Part shown: positions 53,049 through 62,107 of the stretch, piece by piece | Position numbering within the stretch: the first letter of the stretch is position 1 | Layout: each line of letters begins with the position of its first letter | DNA from: Bradyrhizobium quebecense | Lineage (GTDB): Bacteria > Pseudomonadota > Alphaproteobacteria > Rhizobiales > Xanthobacteraceae | Assembly (NCBI RefSeq): GCF_013373795.3 | Contig: NZ_CP088022.1 | Location: 4,960,001 to 5,024,000, forward strand | Reading direction: 5' to 3' | Length of the DNA: 64,000 bases | Program-made: the position numbers and the translations under genes | The notes under the pieces: model-generated | The model's input: the letters and a program-made list of their open reading frames with translations, nothing else | Databases searched by the model: none | What the model was told of the DNA's origin: nothing

Positions 53049-55079
53049 TCACACGCCGAACGGATAGGTATCAGGAAGTCCCTTGATCTCAGCGGTCTCC
53101 AGCGGGGTCACGGCACGGGTATCGTCGAACCAGATGTACTCATCAAACTGTTGCGGCAGGGTGGCCCGGAAGTAATGGCTCGCGAGTTCAGTCTCGGGCC
53201 GGTAGATTACGCCGATTGCCCGCTCAAGACGCTCCTTGCCAAGACCGGCCGGCCCGCGCAGATCGCTGCGGCCGCGCAAACCGAGCATAAAGCGCGCCAG
53301 CCCGGTTGCGTGACATAACTGCTCGTAGCTATTCGGAACCGAAGGCCGAACCTTCTTCACTTCCATCGGACCATCCCAGTCTGATGCTGCGGCAACCGTC
53401 CCGCTGTGGGTGCCGAACCCGACCAGATAGGCCTGCTCCCCGAACTCCTTGCGGCAAAGTTGACCGAGATTGTACTCACCGCGAACAGCCATCTCGGTCG
53501 CTCCTGCGTTGCCCACGTGCGAATTGTGCGCCCATACCACGGCTTTGCTGTCCGGACCGTGAAACGCGAGCAAATTCTTCAGCGTCTCGAACATATGGCT
53601 GTCGCGCAAGTTCCAGGACGCGCGTGAGCCGTAATACATGACGCGGTAATAGCGCTCCGCGTTCGCAACGAGACGCGCGTTCTGTTCGGCATCGAGAAAA
53701 CGTTCGCCATCATGCTCGGCGTAAGTTCGGCGCTTTGCCAGAAGGTCGGTGAGGGCGCCGACCACGTGAGATTCGCATGTGGGATAGGATCCGGTCAACG
53801 CCGCATGACCGTACGTGGCCGGGTCGCGCTGCCAAGGCGTCAGGCAACCGTAGCGTTCGCGGGCGACGCTCGCCGATTCCGGGTCGACATCATCGAGGTA
53901 GTTCAGGACAGAGCGGATCGAGTCATAGAGGCTGTAGAGATCAAGACCATGAAATGCAACGCGCTTGTTGCGTTCGAGTGTGCCATTGTGTTTGCGAAGC
54001 CAACTGACGAAATCGCGCACCTCGGTGTTTCGCCACATCCAGGTCGGAAACCGCGCAAAAGCAGTCCACTCGGACGGCGGATACTGGAAGTGTCGCACGT
54101 AATGGTCGACGCGCGCGGCATCTGGCCAGTCGGCCTCGATTGCAACAAAGCGAAAGCCCTTCTTGACGACGAAATCGTGGGTGATGCGCTCGCGCATCCG
54201 GTAGAATTCCGAGGTGCCATGGGTCGCCTCGCCGAGCAGCACAATCCGAGCTGGGCCAACCCGGTCCATCAAGGGGTTGAGATCGGCAGTCTGGATCGAT
54301 GAAAACGATTCAGCAGCATCCGCAAGATTACGGACCAATTGTTCGTCCGTCGATACAGGACGCGACACCCGGCGCGCACGCGCGTGGCCGCCGCCTCTGG
54401 CGGTCTCCCAACCCTCTTCCCCGATCAATGGAACGAAGCGAACGTCGGCAATATCTTCGCTGCGATACTCGTTGGTTGAAACGCGGGTGACCCGCACCAA
54501 TTCCTGACTGCGTTGGTCCGACCCCACCGGGATCACCAGCCGGCCCCCGATCTTCAACTGCTCCTTGAGAGATTCCGGAACTTGCGGCCCGCCGGCGGCG
54601 ACCACGATGGCATCAAACGGAGCGTGGTCCGGCCACCCCTTAGTGCCATCGCCATGCAGGACATGAACGTTGTCATAACCGAACTCGGCCAGTGTCGCCG
54701 CGGCTTTCTCGGCGAGCGGGCCGAGCCGTTCGACCGTGTAGACGTTGGTCGCGATCTCCGACAGCACCGCCGCGGCATAGCCGGAGCCTGCTCCGATCTC
54801 GAGAACCTTCTCCCCGCCTTTGAGCATCAAGGCCTCGATCATGAAGGCGACGATGTAGGGCTGCGAAATCGTCTGATCGCCGGCGATCGGAAGCGGCGAA
54901 TCCTCGTAGGCAAATTCACGAAGGTTTTTTGGCAGGAACACTTCGCGCGGCACTTTCTGCATCGCATCAAGTACCAACTCGTCGCATACGCCGCGCGCGG
55001 CGATATCTCGCTCGACCATCCGCTTCCGAAGCGATGTCATTTCACTGGAAGGCGGGTCTTTGAAGGTCGGAACTGCCAT
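53049..55079 (-). CDS. Protein-L-isoaspartate methyltransferase fused to erythromycin esterase-like domain
   Basis: A 676-residue fusion. Residues about 15-220 are a PCMT domain (LRKRMVERDIAARGVCDELV, SQPYIVAFMIEALMLKGGEK, VLEIGAGSGYAAAVLSEIA), which repairs isoaspartyl damage with S-adenosylmethionine. Residues about 245-660 are an erythromycin-esterase-like domain (IVLLGEATHGTSEFYRMRER, FVAIEADWPDAARVDHYVR, AVVWAHNSHVGNAGATEM) with the conserved Glu and His of that fold. The function of the second domain outside macrolide resistance is unknown. It lies in a minus-strand series behind a FixK/FNR box and a small broken gene. Confidence 0.88.
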   Translation of the reverse strand: MAVPTFKDPPSSEMTSLRKRMVERDIAARGVCDELVLDAMQKVPREVFLPKNLREFAYEDSPLPIAGDQTISQPYIVAFMIEALMLKGGEKVLEIGAGSGYAAAVLSEIATNVYTVERLGPLAEKAAATLAEFGYDNVHVLHGDGTKGWPDHAPFDAIVVAAGGPQVPESLKEQLKIGGRLVIPVGSDQRSQELVRVTRVSTNEYRSEDIADVRFVPLIGEEGWETARGGGHARARRVSRPVSTDEQLVRNLADAAESFSSIQTADLNPLMDRVGPARIVLLGEATHGTSEFYRMRERITHDFVVKKGFRFVAIEADWPDAARVDHYVRHFQYPPSEWTAFARFPTWMWRNTEVRDFVSWLRKHNGTLERNKRVAFHGLDLYSLYDSIRSVLNYLDDVDPESASVARERYGCLTPWQRDPATYGHAALTGSYPTCESHVVGALTDLLAKRRTYAEHDGERFLDAEQNARLVANAERYYRVMYYGSRASWNLRDSHMFETLKNLLAFHGPDSKAVVWAHNSHVGNAGATEMAVRGEYNLGQLCRKEFGEQAYLVGFGTHSGTVAAASDWDGPMEVKKVRPSVPNSYEQLCHATGLARFMLGLRGRSDLRGPAGLGKERLERAIGVIYRPETELASHYFRATLPQQFDEYIWFDDTRAVTPLETAEIKGLPDTYPFGV

Positions 55080-55112
55080 GATGATGGCTCTCTGCCGAGG
55101 TTAACTTATCAA

Positions 55113-55308
55113 CTATCGACAATAATGCCTACGACCGTTGCGACCCAAATAAGTTCCACTGACAGGATCGAAAGTGACCACGCCAGCCGACCGGCGTTGC
55201 GTCCGTAGCACTCGCGGACGCTGTGGAGATGGCTGCCGTGAGCAGCGGAGCCGCCGAAACAGTCCCGCCTGCCAACACGACAATGGCGATCGCACTGGCC
55301 GCAATCAT
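55113..55308 (-). pseudogene. Small exported protein (BA14K-like end), frameshifted
   Basis: The start MIAASAIAIVVLAGGTVSAA is a signal peptide. A second frame carries SVRECYGRNAG and a third FDPVSGTYLGRNGRRHYCR with a stop at 55113. Two single-base shifts (about 55210 and 55170) would join them into a roughly 65-residue protein whose ending resembles the BA14K-type motif YDP-x-GTYLGxDGRRHxC. A perfect FixK/FNR box lies 35 bases upstream, so its promoter may now mainly serve the fusion gene 33 bases downstream. Confidence 0.5.
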
Positions 55309-55343
55309 TTTTTCTAAGATATTCGCATCGTCGTCCGAGCAGT

Positions 55344-55357
55344 TTGATCGACATCAA
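55344..55357 (-). promoter_or_regulatory. FixK/FNR-type box (TTGATCGACATCAA)
   Basis: A perfect TTGAT-N4-ATCAA site before the small broken gene at 55308 and, beyond it, the methyltransferase-esterase fusion and the host-attachment gene. Confidence 0.65.
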
Positions 55358-55761
55358 GGGCGACCGGCGTATCGGACCCAAATGCGGCTCGTCGAATCGG
55401 CCGTGCAGGCCCAGGTGCCGTCAATCGACAACCATCGCTGTTTGCGATCGTGAGGGACAGGGAGTTGCTCCCACGTATTGCGGACAAAGCGAAAGCGCAC
55501 ACCCTGAGACCCCCCGCCCGCGGCTCTGGCCTCGCAAAATTCCTGCCTGTACGACCGGAAGTTCGACATTTTCTATGGCGCAACTCATGGGCGTACGCAC
55601 AACCCGAGCGTTACGGTTACAAACGGAATCGTGATCTCTGGGATTACGCGGAATCCGGCGCCCAGCGGAAAGTAATCCGCGTGGTCGCCGAGGCGTTCAG
55701 GACCCACCATTGGCAACGATTCCACTCGGACAGCTTACCGTTCGTCTACTGACGCGAACTC
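55358..55761. other. Intergenic stretch with weak open frames
   Basis: Two overlapping frames exist (minus 55354-55569, beginning MSNFRSYRQEFCEARAAGGG; plus 55450-55752, ending RFHSDSLPFVY). Neither has a ribosome-binding site or known motif, and the first overlaps the FixK/FNR box. I make no call. Confidence 0.35.
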
Positions 55762-57606
55762 TCAGGCTGCCGCCTGATTACCCACGGCAGCGCCTGGGGA
55801 GCGCAACGGAGCGAATTGCTCGGCCGTGAGGGATTCTTGCGCTATGAGAAGGGCAACGCCGGCCTCAAGATCCGCCCGTCGCTTCTCCAGAATCTGTCTT
55901 GCGCAAACGTCTCCGGCTTCAATCAGCTCACGCACGGCGAGATCGATCTCTCGCCCCGTTGCCTCAGCGGCGCCGACTAGTGTGTCCTGCATCGCAGGCA
56001 GGAAGGCCTGCGGCCGGGGCGCATAGGTACGCTGTCCAACTTTTGTATCCATTCCGTATTTGGTCACCATCTCAACCGCGATCTCCGTCGCCCGCTGCAG
56101 ATCATCGGCGGCTCCTGTCGACACGTCACCATCGTAGATCAGCCGCTCGGAGGTACGGCCTCCCATCAATACCGCAATGCGGTTCCTCAATTCACTTGCT
56201 GAAAGCAAGAACCGGTCTTCAGTCGGCCGCTGCATGGTATAGCCGAGCGCACCAACGCCGCGCGGTATAATCGACACTTTCTGGACGGGATCGACACCAG
56301 GCAGGCTCGCAGCAACAAGTGCGTGGCCCATCTCGTGATAAGCGACCCTTCGGCGCTCCTCTTTGCTGAGCACCCTGCTCTTTTTCTCAATTCCGGCGAC
56401 GATCCGTTCGATAGCGACGGTGAAATCGTCGAAGCCGACCTCATCAGCGTTTCGCCTCGTCGCGGCGATGGCAGCCTCATTGATCAGATTGGCAATGTCA
56501 GCGCCGGTGAAGCCGGTGGTGAGACTTGCGATCCTGTCCAGATCGACACCCTTGCTGACCCTTATTTTGCGGATATGCACCTTAAGGATGGCAACCCGGC
56601 CGTTTTTGTCCGGCCGATCCACCAGCACCTGGCGGTCGAACCGCCCTGCCCGCAACAGCGCTGGATCGAGAATCTCGGGTCGATTGGTGGCCGCCAGCAG
56701 GATCACGCCCACTCTCGGATCGAAGCCGTCAAGTTCGGCGAGCAGCTGGTTTAAAGTCTGTTCTTTTTCGTCGTAGCCGCCAAATGCGCCGGGAGTTCGA
56801 TTGCGTCCAAGCGCATCAAGTTCGTCGATGAAGATGATGCAAGGCGCTGCCTTGCGCGCCTGCTCGAATAGGTCGCGAACCCGGGCCGCGCCGACCCCAA
56901 CGAACATTTCGACAAACTCCGAGCCGGAAATGGAAAAGAACGCGACCCCGGCCTCTCCGGCCACGGCGCGGGCAAGCAAGGTCTTGCCGGTGCCGGGCGG
57001 GCCTACCAGCAGGATACCCTTGGGAACATGAGCTCCGAGCCGCCCATAGCTCTTGGGAGCCTTGAGGAAAGAAACCACTTCCTGCAGCTCGAACTTTGCT
57101 TCATCGACACCGGCAACGTCGACGAACGTGACCTTGATGTCCTTTTCGACGTAGACCTTCGCGCGCGACTTGCCGATCGCCATAAAGCCGCCGAGACTTT
57201 GTCCACCATCCAGGCGACGGCTCATAAAGTTCCAAACGAGATAGAACATCAAGGCGGGGAGCCCCCATAGCAAGATGGTCTGCGACAACCCGCCCGAGGG
57301 CACCCCCCTTACGACAACGCCTTTGGCAATCAGCTTTTCGGCAAGCGCCGGATCAACGCGAGCCGTCATGAAAAATGAATTTCCGCTCGACAGCTTGTCC
57401 TTCACTTTGCCCTGGATAGTATCGGACTCGACAGTCACTTCGGCGACGCGGCCCGCGGCAACCAGCTGCTCGAACTGGCTGAAGGGAATCGTGTCGACCC
57501 GGTCGTAAGATATCCACGCCCATTCGAGTACGAGAGACCCGAGGGCAACAACGACCATGATCGCGATCACGGTCTTTTGCTTTCGTGACAGCTGATCTGT
57601 CGTCAT
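55762..57606 (-). CDS. ftsH: ATP-dependent zinc metalloprotease FtsH (extra copy)
   Basis: A 614-residue membrane protease. Two membrane segments (about 13-33 and 108-127) flank a periplasmic domain. The AAA domain has Walker A GPPGTGKT (202-209), Walker B IIFIDE and the second region of homology around [20 protein letters not shown]. The protease domain has the zinc motif HEMGH (424-428). It extracts and degrades damaged membrane proteins. It is likely an additional copy beside the housekeeping ftsH; the tail ([12 protein letters not shown]) is short. Its position between chaperone and repair genes fits a protein-quality theme. Confidence 0.92.
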   Translation of the reverse strand: MTTDQLSRKQKTVIAIMVVVALGSLVLEWAWISYDRVDTIPFSQFEQLVAAGRVAEVTVESDTIQGKVKDKLSSGNSFFMTARVDPALAEKLIAKGVVVRGVPSGGLSQTILLWGLPALMFYLVWNFMSRRLDGGQSLGGFMAIGKSRAKVYVEKDIKVTFVDVAGVDEAKFELQEVVSFLKAPKSYGRLGAHVPKGILLVGPPGTGKTLLARAVAGEAGVAFFSISGSEFVEMFVGVGAARVRDLFEQARKAAPCIIFIDELDALGRNRTPGAFGGYDEKEQTLNQLLAELDGFDPRVGVILLAATNRPEILDPALLRAGRFDRQVLVDRPDKNGRVAILKVHIRKIRVSKGVDLDRIASLTTGFTGADIANLINEAAIAATRRNADEVGFDDFTVAIERIVAGIEKKSRVLSKEERRRVAYHEMGHALVAASLPGVDPVQKVSIIPRGVGALGYTMQRPTEDRFLLSASELRNRIAVLMGGRTSERLIYDGDVSTGAADDLQRATEIAVEMVTKYGMDTKVGQRTYAPRPQAFLPAMQDTLVGAAEATGREIDLAVRELIEAGDVCARQILEKRRADLEAGVALLIAQESLTAEQFAPLRSPGAAVGNQAAA

Positions 57607-58011
57607 GTCATTTTCCGATCGTGACCGACCGTGGAGGCAACGGTCGCCATCCTTCTTAATTGCCCTTTGGGCGCGTCGGCTTGCTTTGGATCAAATTGGC
57701 TTCGTTCATCAGGACTATCGTTTGGACGTCTGCGCTGAAGGCGGAGGGGCACGTGCCATATTCACCGGTCGACGACCTTCCGCCGCGAGTTCGGATGCAA
57801 TTGCCGCTGAATGCCCTGGAAGCCTGCAATAATCCTGGACGGAACAATGATTTGCGCGGCCCGGAGCGGCGCGAGCGGACCCGCCACCGCCTCGTCTGGT
57901 CAGACGTAAACCAAAACTCCGGAAATCCGGTGACGGCTGCGTCCGTCTGGCTGATCGGACGTCGCATACCAGACCGGCAATCGTCAGCCTCACCGATGCG
58001 ATTGATCCCGG
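57607..58011. other. Intergenic stretch before the PHA genes
   Basis: No convincing gene. Open frames on both strands lack start signals and recognisable motifs. The stretch contains the upstream region of ftsH, in which I found no FixK/FNR box. Confidence 0.4.
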
Positions 58012-58025
58012 TCAACATCAACGAC
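58012..58025 (+). promoter_or_regulatory. FixK/FNR-like box (TTGATCCCGGTCAA)
   Basis: One mismatch from TTGAT-N4-ATCAA, 42 bases before the ATG at 58068 that opens the PHA synthase operon. Confidence 0.58.
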
Positions 58026-58067
58026 GCTGAAGGATGCAACCAAAGCCATCATTAAGAGGAGGCGACC

Positions 58068-58673
58068 ATGATCGGCATAACATTGAGTTCGGAGCAAATT
58101 CGGAACGCGCCTGTGGATGTTCGCCGCTGGATCGAGCGGGAGGTAATGACATCCATGAATCAGCACGCCACGGTCGAAAATGGCAGCGGGCCGCATGGCG
58201 AGCATCTGGCGGCCTGCAGCGAACAGGACGTGGCGGCAATTCTCTCCCAGATTCAATCCGTATTGCCTGCCGTGAACGTGTTATTTGAATTCGGCCGACA
58301 GGGCGCGGTGTTTGGCCAACCCAATATCGAGGCTTTCCGGCTGCTCGATGTCGCAAGCCATGCCCGGCTGCAGAATGTGAGCCAGGTCATTGCCTGTCTC
58401 GATATGATCAATCAGGCGCTCGGTCGGATGTGTGATGACACGGACGCGAAGTTCTGCGCGTTTGATCGCGAAGGACACTGTTTTATTACCCAGGAAACCC
58501 AGCAGAACATCCTGCGAGTCTGGCAAAAAGTCATCGCCAGCCAGCAGCTCGACCTCGAGCAGACGGAGCTGCCCCCGGCCTCTGATTCCAGCGGAGCAGC
58601 CGGCAACAATCAGGTCGTGCAAGATGGGCCGTCAAGACCGCCTGCGACGGAGGGCATCGAAGCGCCCGCGTAG
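58068..58673 (+). CDS. Hypothetical protein coupled to PHA synthase
   Basis: A 201-residue soluble protein starting MIGITLSSEQIRNAPVDVRR after AGAGGAGGCG. The N-terminal helix-like segment IRNAPVDVRRWIEREVMTSM recurs in small alphaproteobacterial proteins. The middle is helical (PNIEAFRLLDVASHARLQNV) and the C-terminus Pro/Ser-rich. Its stop is one base before the phaC start, so they are co-translated; a phasin-like or PHA-granule role is possible but not shown by sequence. Confidence 0.65.
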   Translation: MIGITLSSEQIRNAPVDVRRWIEREVMTSMNQHATVENGSGPHGEHLAACSEQDVAAILSQIQSVLPAVNVLFEFGRQGAVFGQPNIEAFRLLDVASHARLQNVSQVIACLDMINQALGRMCDDTDAKFCAFDREGHCFITQETQQNILRVWQKVIASQQLDLEQTELPPASDSSGAAGNNQVVQDGPSRPPATEGIEAPA

Positions 58674-58674
58674 C

Positions 58675-60468
58675 ATGGTCAGAAAGTACCAAGATGCCCC
58701 CGGCCAAGCGCCCGCGCTGCGCTTTGACGCCAGAACCGTTCTGTCCGGGCATGCCGCCTCGCTCGCACGCGAGTTCGATCGCGAACGGCGCGGTCGCTTT
58801 GGAATACTCTTCGGCGGGCAGTCGCCTTGGGCCGCCCTGCAGGCGTGGGAGGATTGGGCCTTCCATTTGATGCTCTCAGGCGGCAAGCAGCTTGAGCTTT
58901 GTGAAACCGCTTGGGAGGCGGCTTTATCGCTTGGCCGGACGGTTCTGGAGCCTGACGTCCCACGCAGCGATTTCGCGCCGAAGTCCGGCGACCGCCGCTT
59001 CCGTGATCCGCGCTGGCAGACTCCGCCATTCAGTGTCTTGGCACAGGCGCAACTGGCTGCCGAAGCGCTGTGGCATGCTGCCACTCGCGATATCCCCGGC
59101 ATCGGACGGCACCATGCCAAACGTGTCGACTTCCTCGGCAGTTTCTTGCTTAACGCACTCGCGCCCGTCAACTTTGCCTTGACCAATCCGGTAGTTCTGG
59201 ACGCCGCCTGGCGTACAGCCGGTGCGAATTTTGTGGCCGGAGCATCACTGCTGGTCGACGATATTGGCCGGCGCATCCAGGGAGAGCAACTGAAGGGGCT
59301 GGAAAAGTTCAAGATCGGCGAGAACATCGCACTGACCAAAGGCAAAGTGGTGTTTCGAAACGAATTGATGGAGCTGATCCAATATGCTCCGACGACGCCG
59401 GAAGTACGCGAAGAACCATTGCTCATCGTACCGGCCTGGATCATGAAGTACTATGTTCTCGATCTCAGCCCTGCAAATTCTCTCGTACGCTATCTGGTCG
59501 ATCAGGGATTCACGGTCTTCATGATATCGTGGAGGAATCCTGGAGCCGAGCTAAGAGACACTTCATTCGACGACTACCGCAGCAAGGGTGTCATGGCTGC
59601 CATCGGCACGATCGGTGAGATCGTGCCCGGCAAAAACCTGCATGCGGTCGGATACTGTCTGGGTGGAACTATTCTGGCCATCGCCGCCGCAGCCATGGAT
59701 CGAGACCATGATGACAGGCTTGCCAGTCTTAGTCTGCTAGCCGCCCAGACTGATTTCGAAGAAGCTGGGGAACTGATGCTGTTCATTGACGAAAGCCAGG
59801 TTGCCTTGCTCGAGGACATGATGCACGTTCAGGGTTATCTCGATACACGGCAGATGGCTGGCGCATTTTCCGTCCTTCGCGCCAACGAAATGATCTTCTC
59901 GCAATTTGTCGAGCGATACATTCTCGGCGAACCCCGGACCGCGACCGACCTCGACGCCTGGCTTGCCGATGCGACCCGGATGCCGGCACGAATGCACGGC
60001 GAGTATCTGCGCGAGTTGTTCCTCGATAACAGTTTTGCTCACGGAAACTATCTGGTGGACGGCCGAGCCCTCGCGCTGAAGGACATCAAGACCCCTATAT
60101 TTGCGCTGGGTGCTGAAAGGGATCACATCGCCCCTTGGCGCTCGGTCTACAAGGTAGAGCTTTACAGCTCCGCGGATACCGAGTTCATTCTCACTGGCGG
60201 AGGCCATAATAGCTCCGTTGTCAGTCCGCCGGGCAAGGCCGGAGCATACTATCGTATCAGCACTTGCGACGCCTCCGACAAATATGTCGACCCCGATACG
60301 TGGCTTGCTTCCGCCTCGCAAAAGCAGGGGTCCTGGTGGCCGGAATGGATACGCTGGTTGGATGCCCACTCCTCGTTCGTGAGAATCACACCATCATCGC
60401 TGTCAAAAGCCGCTGACGGCTTCCCCTCCTATGGCCGGGCACCCGGGTCATACGTTTTCCAGACTTGA
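58675..60468 (+). CDS. phaC: Class I poly(3-hydroxyalkanoate) synthase PhaC
   Basis: A 597-residue PHA polymerase. The alpha/beta-hydrolase core holds the lipase-like box GYCLGG with catalytic Cys328, Asp483 in GAERDHIAPW and His511 in TGGGHNSSVV. Other family marks are NPVVLDAAWRTAGANFVAGA, PLLIVPAWIMKYYVLDLSPA, VFMISWRNPGAELRD and the final GSYVFQT. It polymerises hydroxyacyl-CoA into granules that store carbon and reducing power. I chose the ATG at 58675, immediately after the upstream stop; the longer in-frame sequence overlaps the previous gene. A FixK/FNR-like box precedes the operon. Confidence 0.92.
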   Translation: MVRKYQDAPGQAPALRFDARTVLSGHAASLAREFDRERRGRFGILFGGQSPWAALQAWEDWAFHLMLSGGKQLELCETAWEAALSLGRTVLEPDVPRSDFAPKSGDRRFRDPRWQTPPFSVLAQAQLAAEALWHAATRDIPGIGRHHAKRVDFLGSFLLNALAPVNFALTNPVVLDAAWRTAGANFVAGASLLVDDIGRRIQGEQLKGLEKFKIGENIALTKGKVVFRNELMELIQYAPTTPEVREEPLLIVPAWIMKYYVLDLSPANSLVRYLVDQGFTVFMISWRNPGAELRDTSFDDYRSKGVMAAIGTIGEIVPGKNLHAVGYCLGGTILAIAAAAMDRDHDDRLASLSLLAAQTDFEEAGELMLFIDESQVALLEDMMHVQGYLDTRQMAGAFSVLRANEMIFSQFVERYILGEPRTATDLDAWLADATRMPARMHGEYLRELFLDNSFAHGNYLVDGRALALKDIKTPIFALGAERDHIAPWRSVYKVELYSSADTEFILTGGGHNSSVVSPPGKAGAYYRISTCDASDKYVDPDTWLASASQKQGSWWPEWIRWLDAHSSFVRITPSSLSKAADGFPSYGRAPGSYVFQT

Positions 60469-60477
60469 ACTAGCACG

Positions 60478-60634
60478 ATGCGCCCGCTTCGAACGCTTCA
60501 CGAGCAGCACCCTGTCGAGACGCTGCAAGATGCACTTGCCAAGGGGATGTCAACAGGCCTTCCGCGGTCGCGCGAGTTTCAACGAGAATCGAGCCAAGTC
60601 GGCGGAATTCATTCTTCTGAAGTCGCTTGAATAG
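60478..60634 (+). pseudogene. Possible C-terminal remnant of a c-type cytochrome
   Basis: Directly after phaC one frame reads PVETLQDALAKGMSTGLPRS and an adjacent frame ends ASFNENRAKSAEFILLKSLE. Together they resemble the last helix region of small cytochromes c (ALAxGMSTGLP, then EFIxYLKSLE). The heme motif is absent. One frameshift joins them. Weak but suggestive. Confidence 0.35.
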
Positions 60635-61229
60635 CAAGATGCGCCACACTTGGTCTTCCGCTGACCTATTGGAGGGAGGGGGCAGACCAAGCGGCGGTGT
60701 CATGACCCGACGGGTCTGCCTCATCTGCACGCTGGCTCATTAGCTCGACATTGATAACGACGCGCTACCGATGTTGCTGTTCGACGCTCTATGGACTCGC
60801 GAGCGGTTATTCTCGCCCGAGCTGTCGCGGGGCAGGACAAAGCGGCTAAGGCAGCAATCATCCTGCCATGTCGGGCGACGATCTTCTCCAGCACCGACCA
60901 ATCTTGACAACGTTCTCCAACACGCTTGGCGCGTCACCCGGCACCACCCTATCTGCACACATTGATGCCGGGATTTGGAATATTGCGTTGAATTCGCCAG
61001 GTCCGATAAGGGCGCCGATAGGCAATTTCCCCCTTCTCCGGGATCGCTCCCGAAATAGCCTCGAGATTGTTCCAGCCCTTCGTGACCACCAAGTCGGAAG
61101 GAATGGGGATAGGTTTAGCACTGTGTCGAACCATAATCGAATCCCACGGCGGTCGGATCAGGGCAGAGGCCAATCCAACGGGAGGAACGGTTTTCCGATT
61201 CACGGTCCGCGAAGCCGCGGAAATCGATG
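60635..61229. other. Intergenic stretch, no recognised gene
   Basis: About 600 bases with only weak open frames. A minus-strand piece near 61080-61130 reads DLVVTKGWNNLEAISG but could not be placed in a family. It probably contains more eroded DNA. Confidence 0.4.
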
Positions 61230-61600
61230 ATGTCTGATCCGACCATTTACGTGATTGATGACGATGATGCCGCCAGAGACGGATTGGTGTTCCTGCTGAC
61301 CACGGCGAATTTCACCGTTCAGGGCTATCACTCCGCGCGAGCTTTCTTGGACGAAATTCACCTCGCGGAGTAGGGCTGCGTGATTTGAGCATGCCGGAGA
61401 TGAGCGGAATTGATCTTCTTCGCAAGATCAAGGCTCGAGGAGTGGAGTGGCCGGTAATCGTCGTTACCGGCCATGGTGATGTCACTCTCGCTGTGGAGGC
61501 ATTGAGGGCGGGAGCCACGGAGTTTGTCGAAAAGCCATACGATGCTGACGTCCTGTTGAACGCGATCGCGGCCGCCATCAAGAGACCGACGGGCGCAAAT
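61230..61600 (+). pseudogene. FixJ-like receiver domain, frameshifted and truncated
   Basis: It starts MSDPTIYVIDDDDAARDGLV then FLLTTANFTVQGYHSARAFL and meets a TAG at 61371. The adjacent frame resumes LSMPEMSGIDLLRKIKARGV, PVIVVTGHGDVTLAVEALRA and GATEFVEKPYDADVL. The motifs (MPEMSGIDLL, TGHGDV) are those of FixJ-type regulators, the activators of fixK. The DNA-binding domain is absent and the frame runs into a second receiver piece. Not functional as it stands. Confidence 0.68.
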
Positions 61601-61602
61601 AC

Positions 61603-61812
61603 CGACGCAAGGGCGGTGCGGAAATCCGTCAAGTTTGTATTGGAACTGGAGGGGTTTGAAGTGCGCGACTTTCCAGCGCCGAGGAACTTTTACTCAAGCA
61701 GAGCATCCCGCCGAATAGTTGTCTGGTCGTGGACTACTACATGCCCGGAATGAACGGGCTTGACCTGGTGGCCAGATTGCGCACCCACAAAAAGGCTCTA
61801 CCGGGCGTCCAC
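61603..61812 (+). pseudogene. Second response-regulator receiver fragment
   Basis: The frame begins AVRKSVKFVLELEGFEVRDF, then the sense moves to another frame with SAEELLLKQSIPPNSCLVVD and YYMPGMNGLDLVARLRTHKK. This is the start-to-middle part of a second receiver (phospho-acceptor in VVDYYMPGMNG), lacking its first strand and its end. It may derive from a neighbouring regulator of the same two-component system. It is joined directly to the FixJ-like relic. Confidence 0.6.
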
Positions 61813-61837
61813 GAAGCGCCGGCGCAAGAACCGTGGT

Positions 61838-62107
61838 ATGCCGCCGCCGGCGACATTCGACATCGATACGCTGCCGGGCAGCTCTAATTTGACGGCATTG
61901 GAGGCGGCCGCGATCATCCGGCGAACGCCCGGAGCGCTGGAGCAGTGGCGACGCGATCCGAACCACCCACTGAAATGGCGATACGTCGACGGACGCCCGC
62001 TCTATCGTGTTGATGCCGTGCGGGACTATCTGGCCAAACGCGAAAAGGCCGCTAGACCGTCCCAGCCGCATAATGCTCGCGGAGACGACCCAGCAGCTCG
62101 GCCTTGA
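61838..62107 (+). CDS. Helix-turn-helix protein, candidate excisionase
   Basis: An 89-residue protein starting MPPPATFDIDTLPGSSNLTA. The winged-helix/MerR-like pattern of excisionases and AlpA-type proteins is visible: LTALEAAAIIRRTPGALEQW, then RRDPNHPLKWRYVDGRPLYR and VDAVRDYLAKREK. Its last 56 bases overlap the end of the convergent integrase gene, an arrangement seen in integrative elements. A role as recombination directionality factor is inferred from this position. Confidence 0.65.
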   Translation: MPPPATFDIDTLPGSSNLTALEAAAIIRRTPGALEQWRRDPNHPLKWRYVDGRPLYRVDAVRDYLAKREKAARPSQPHNARGDDPAARP

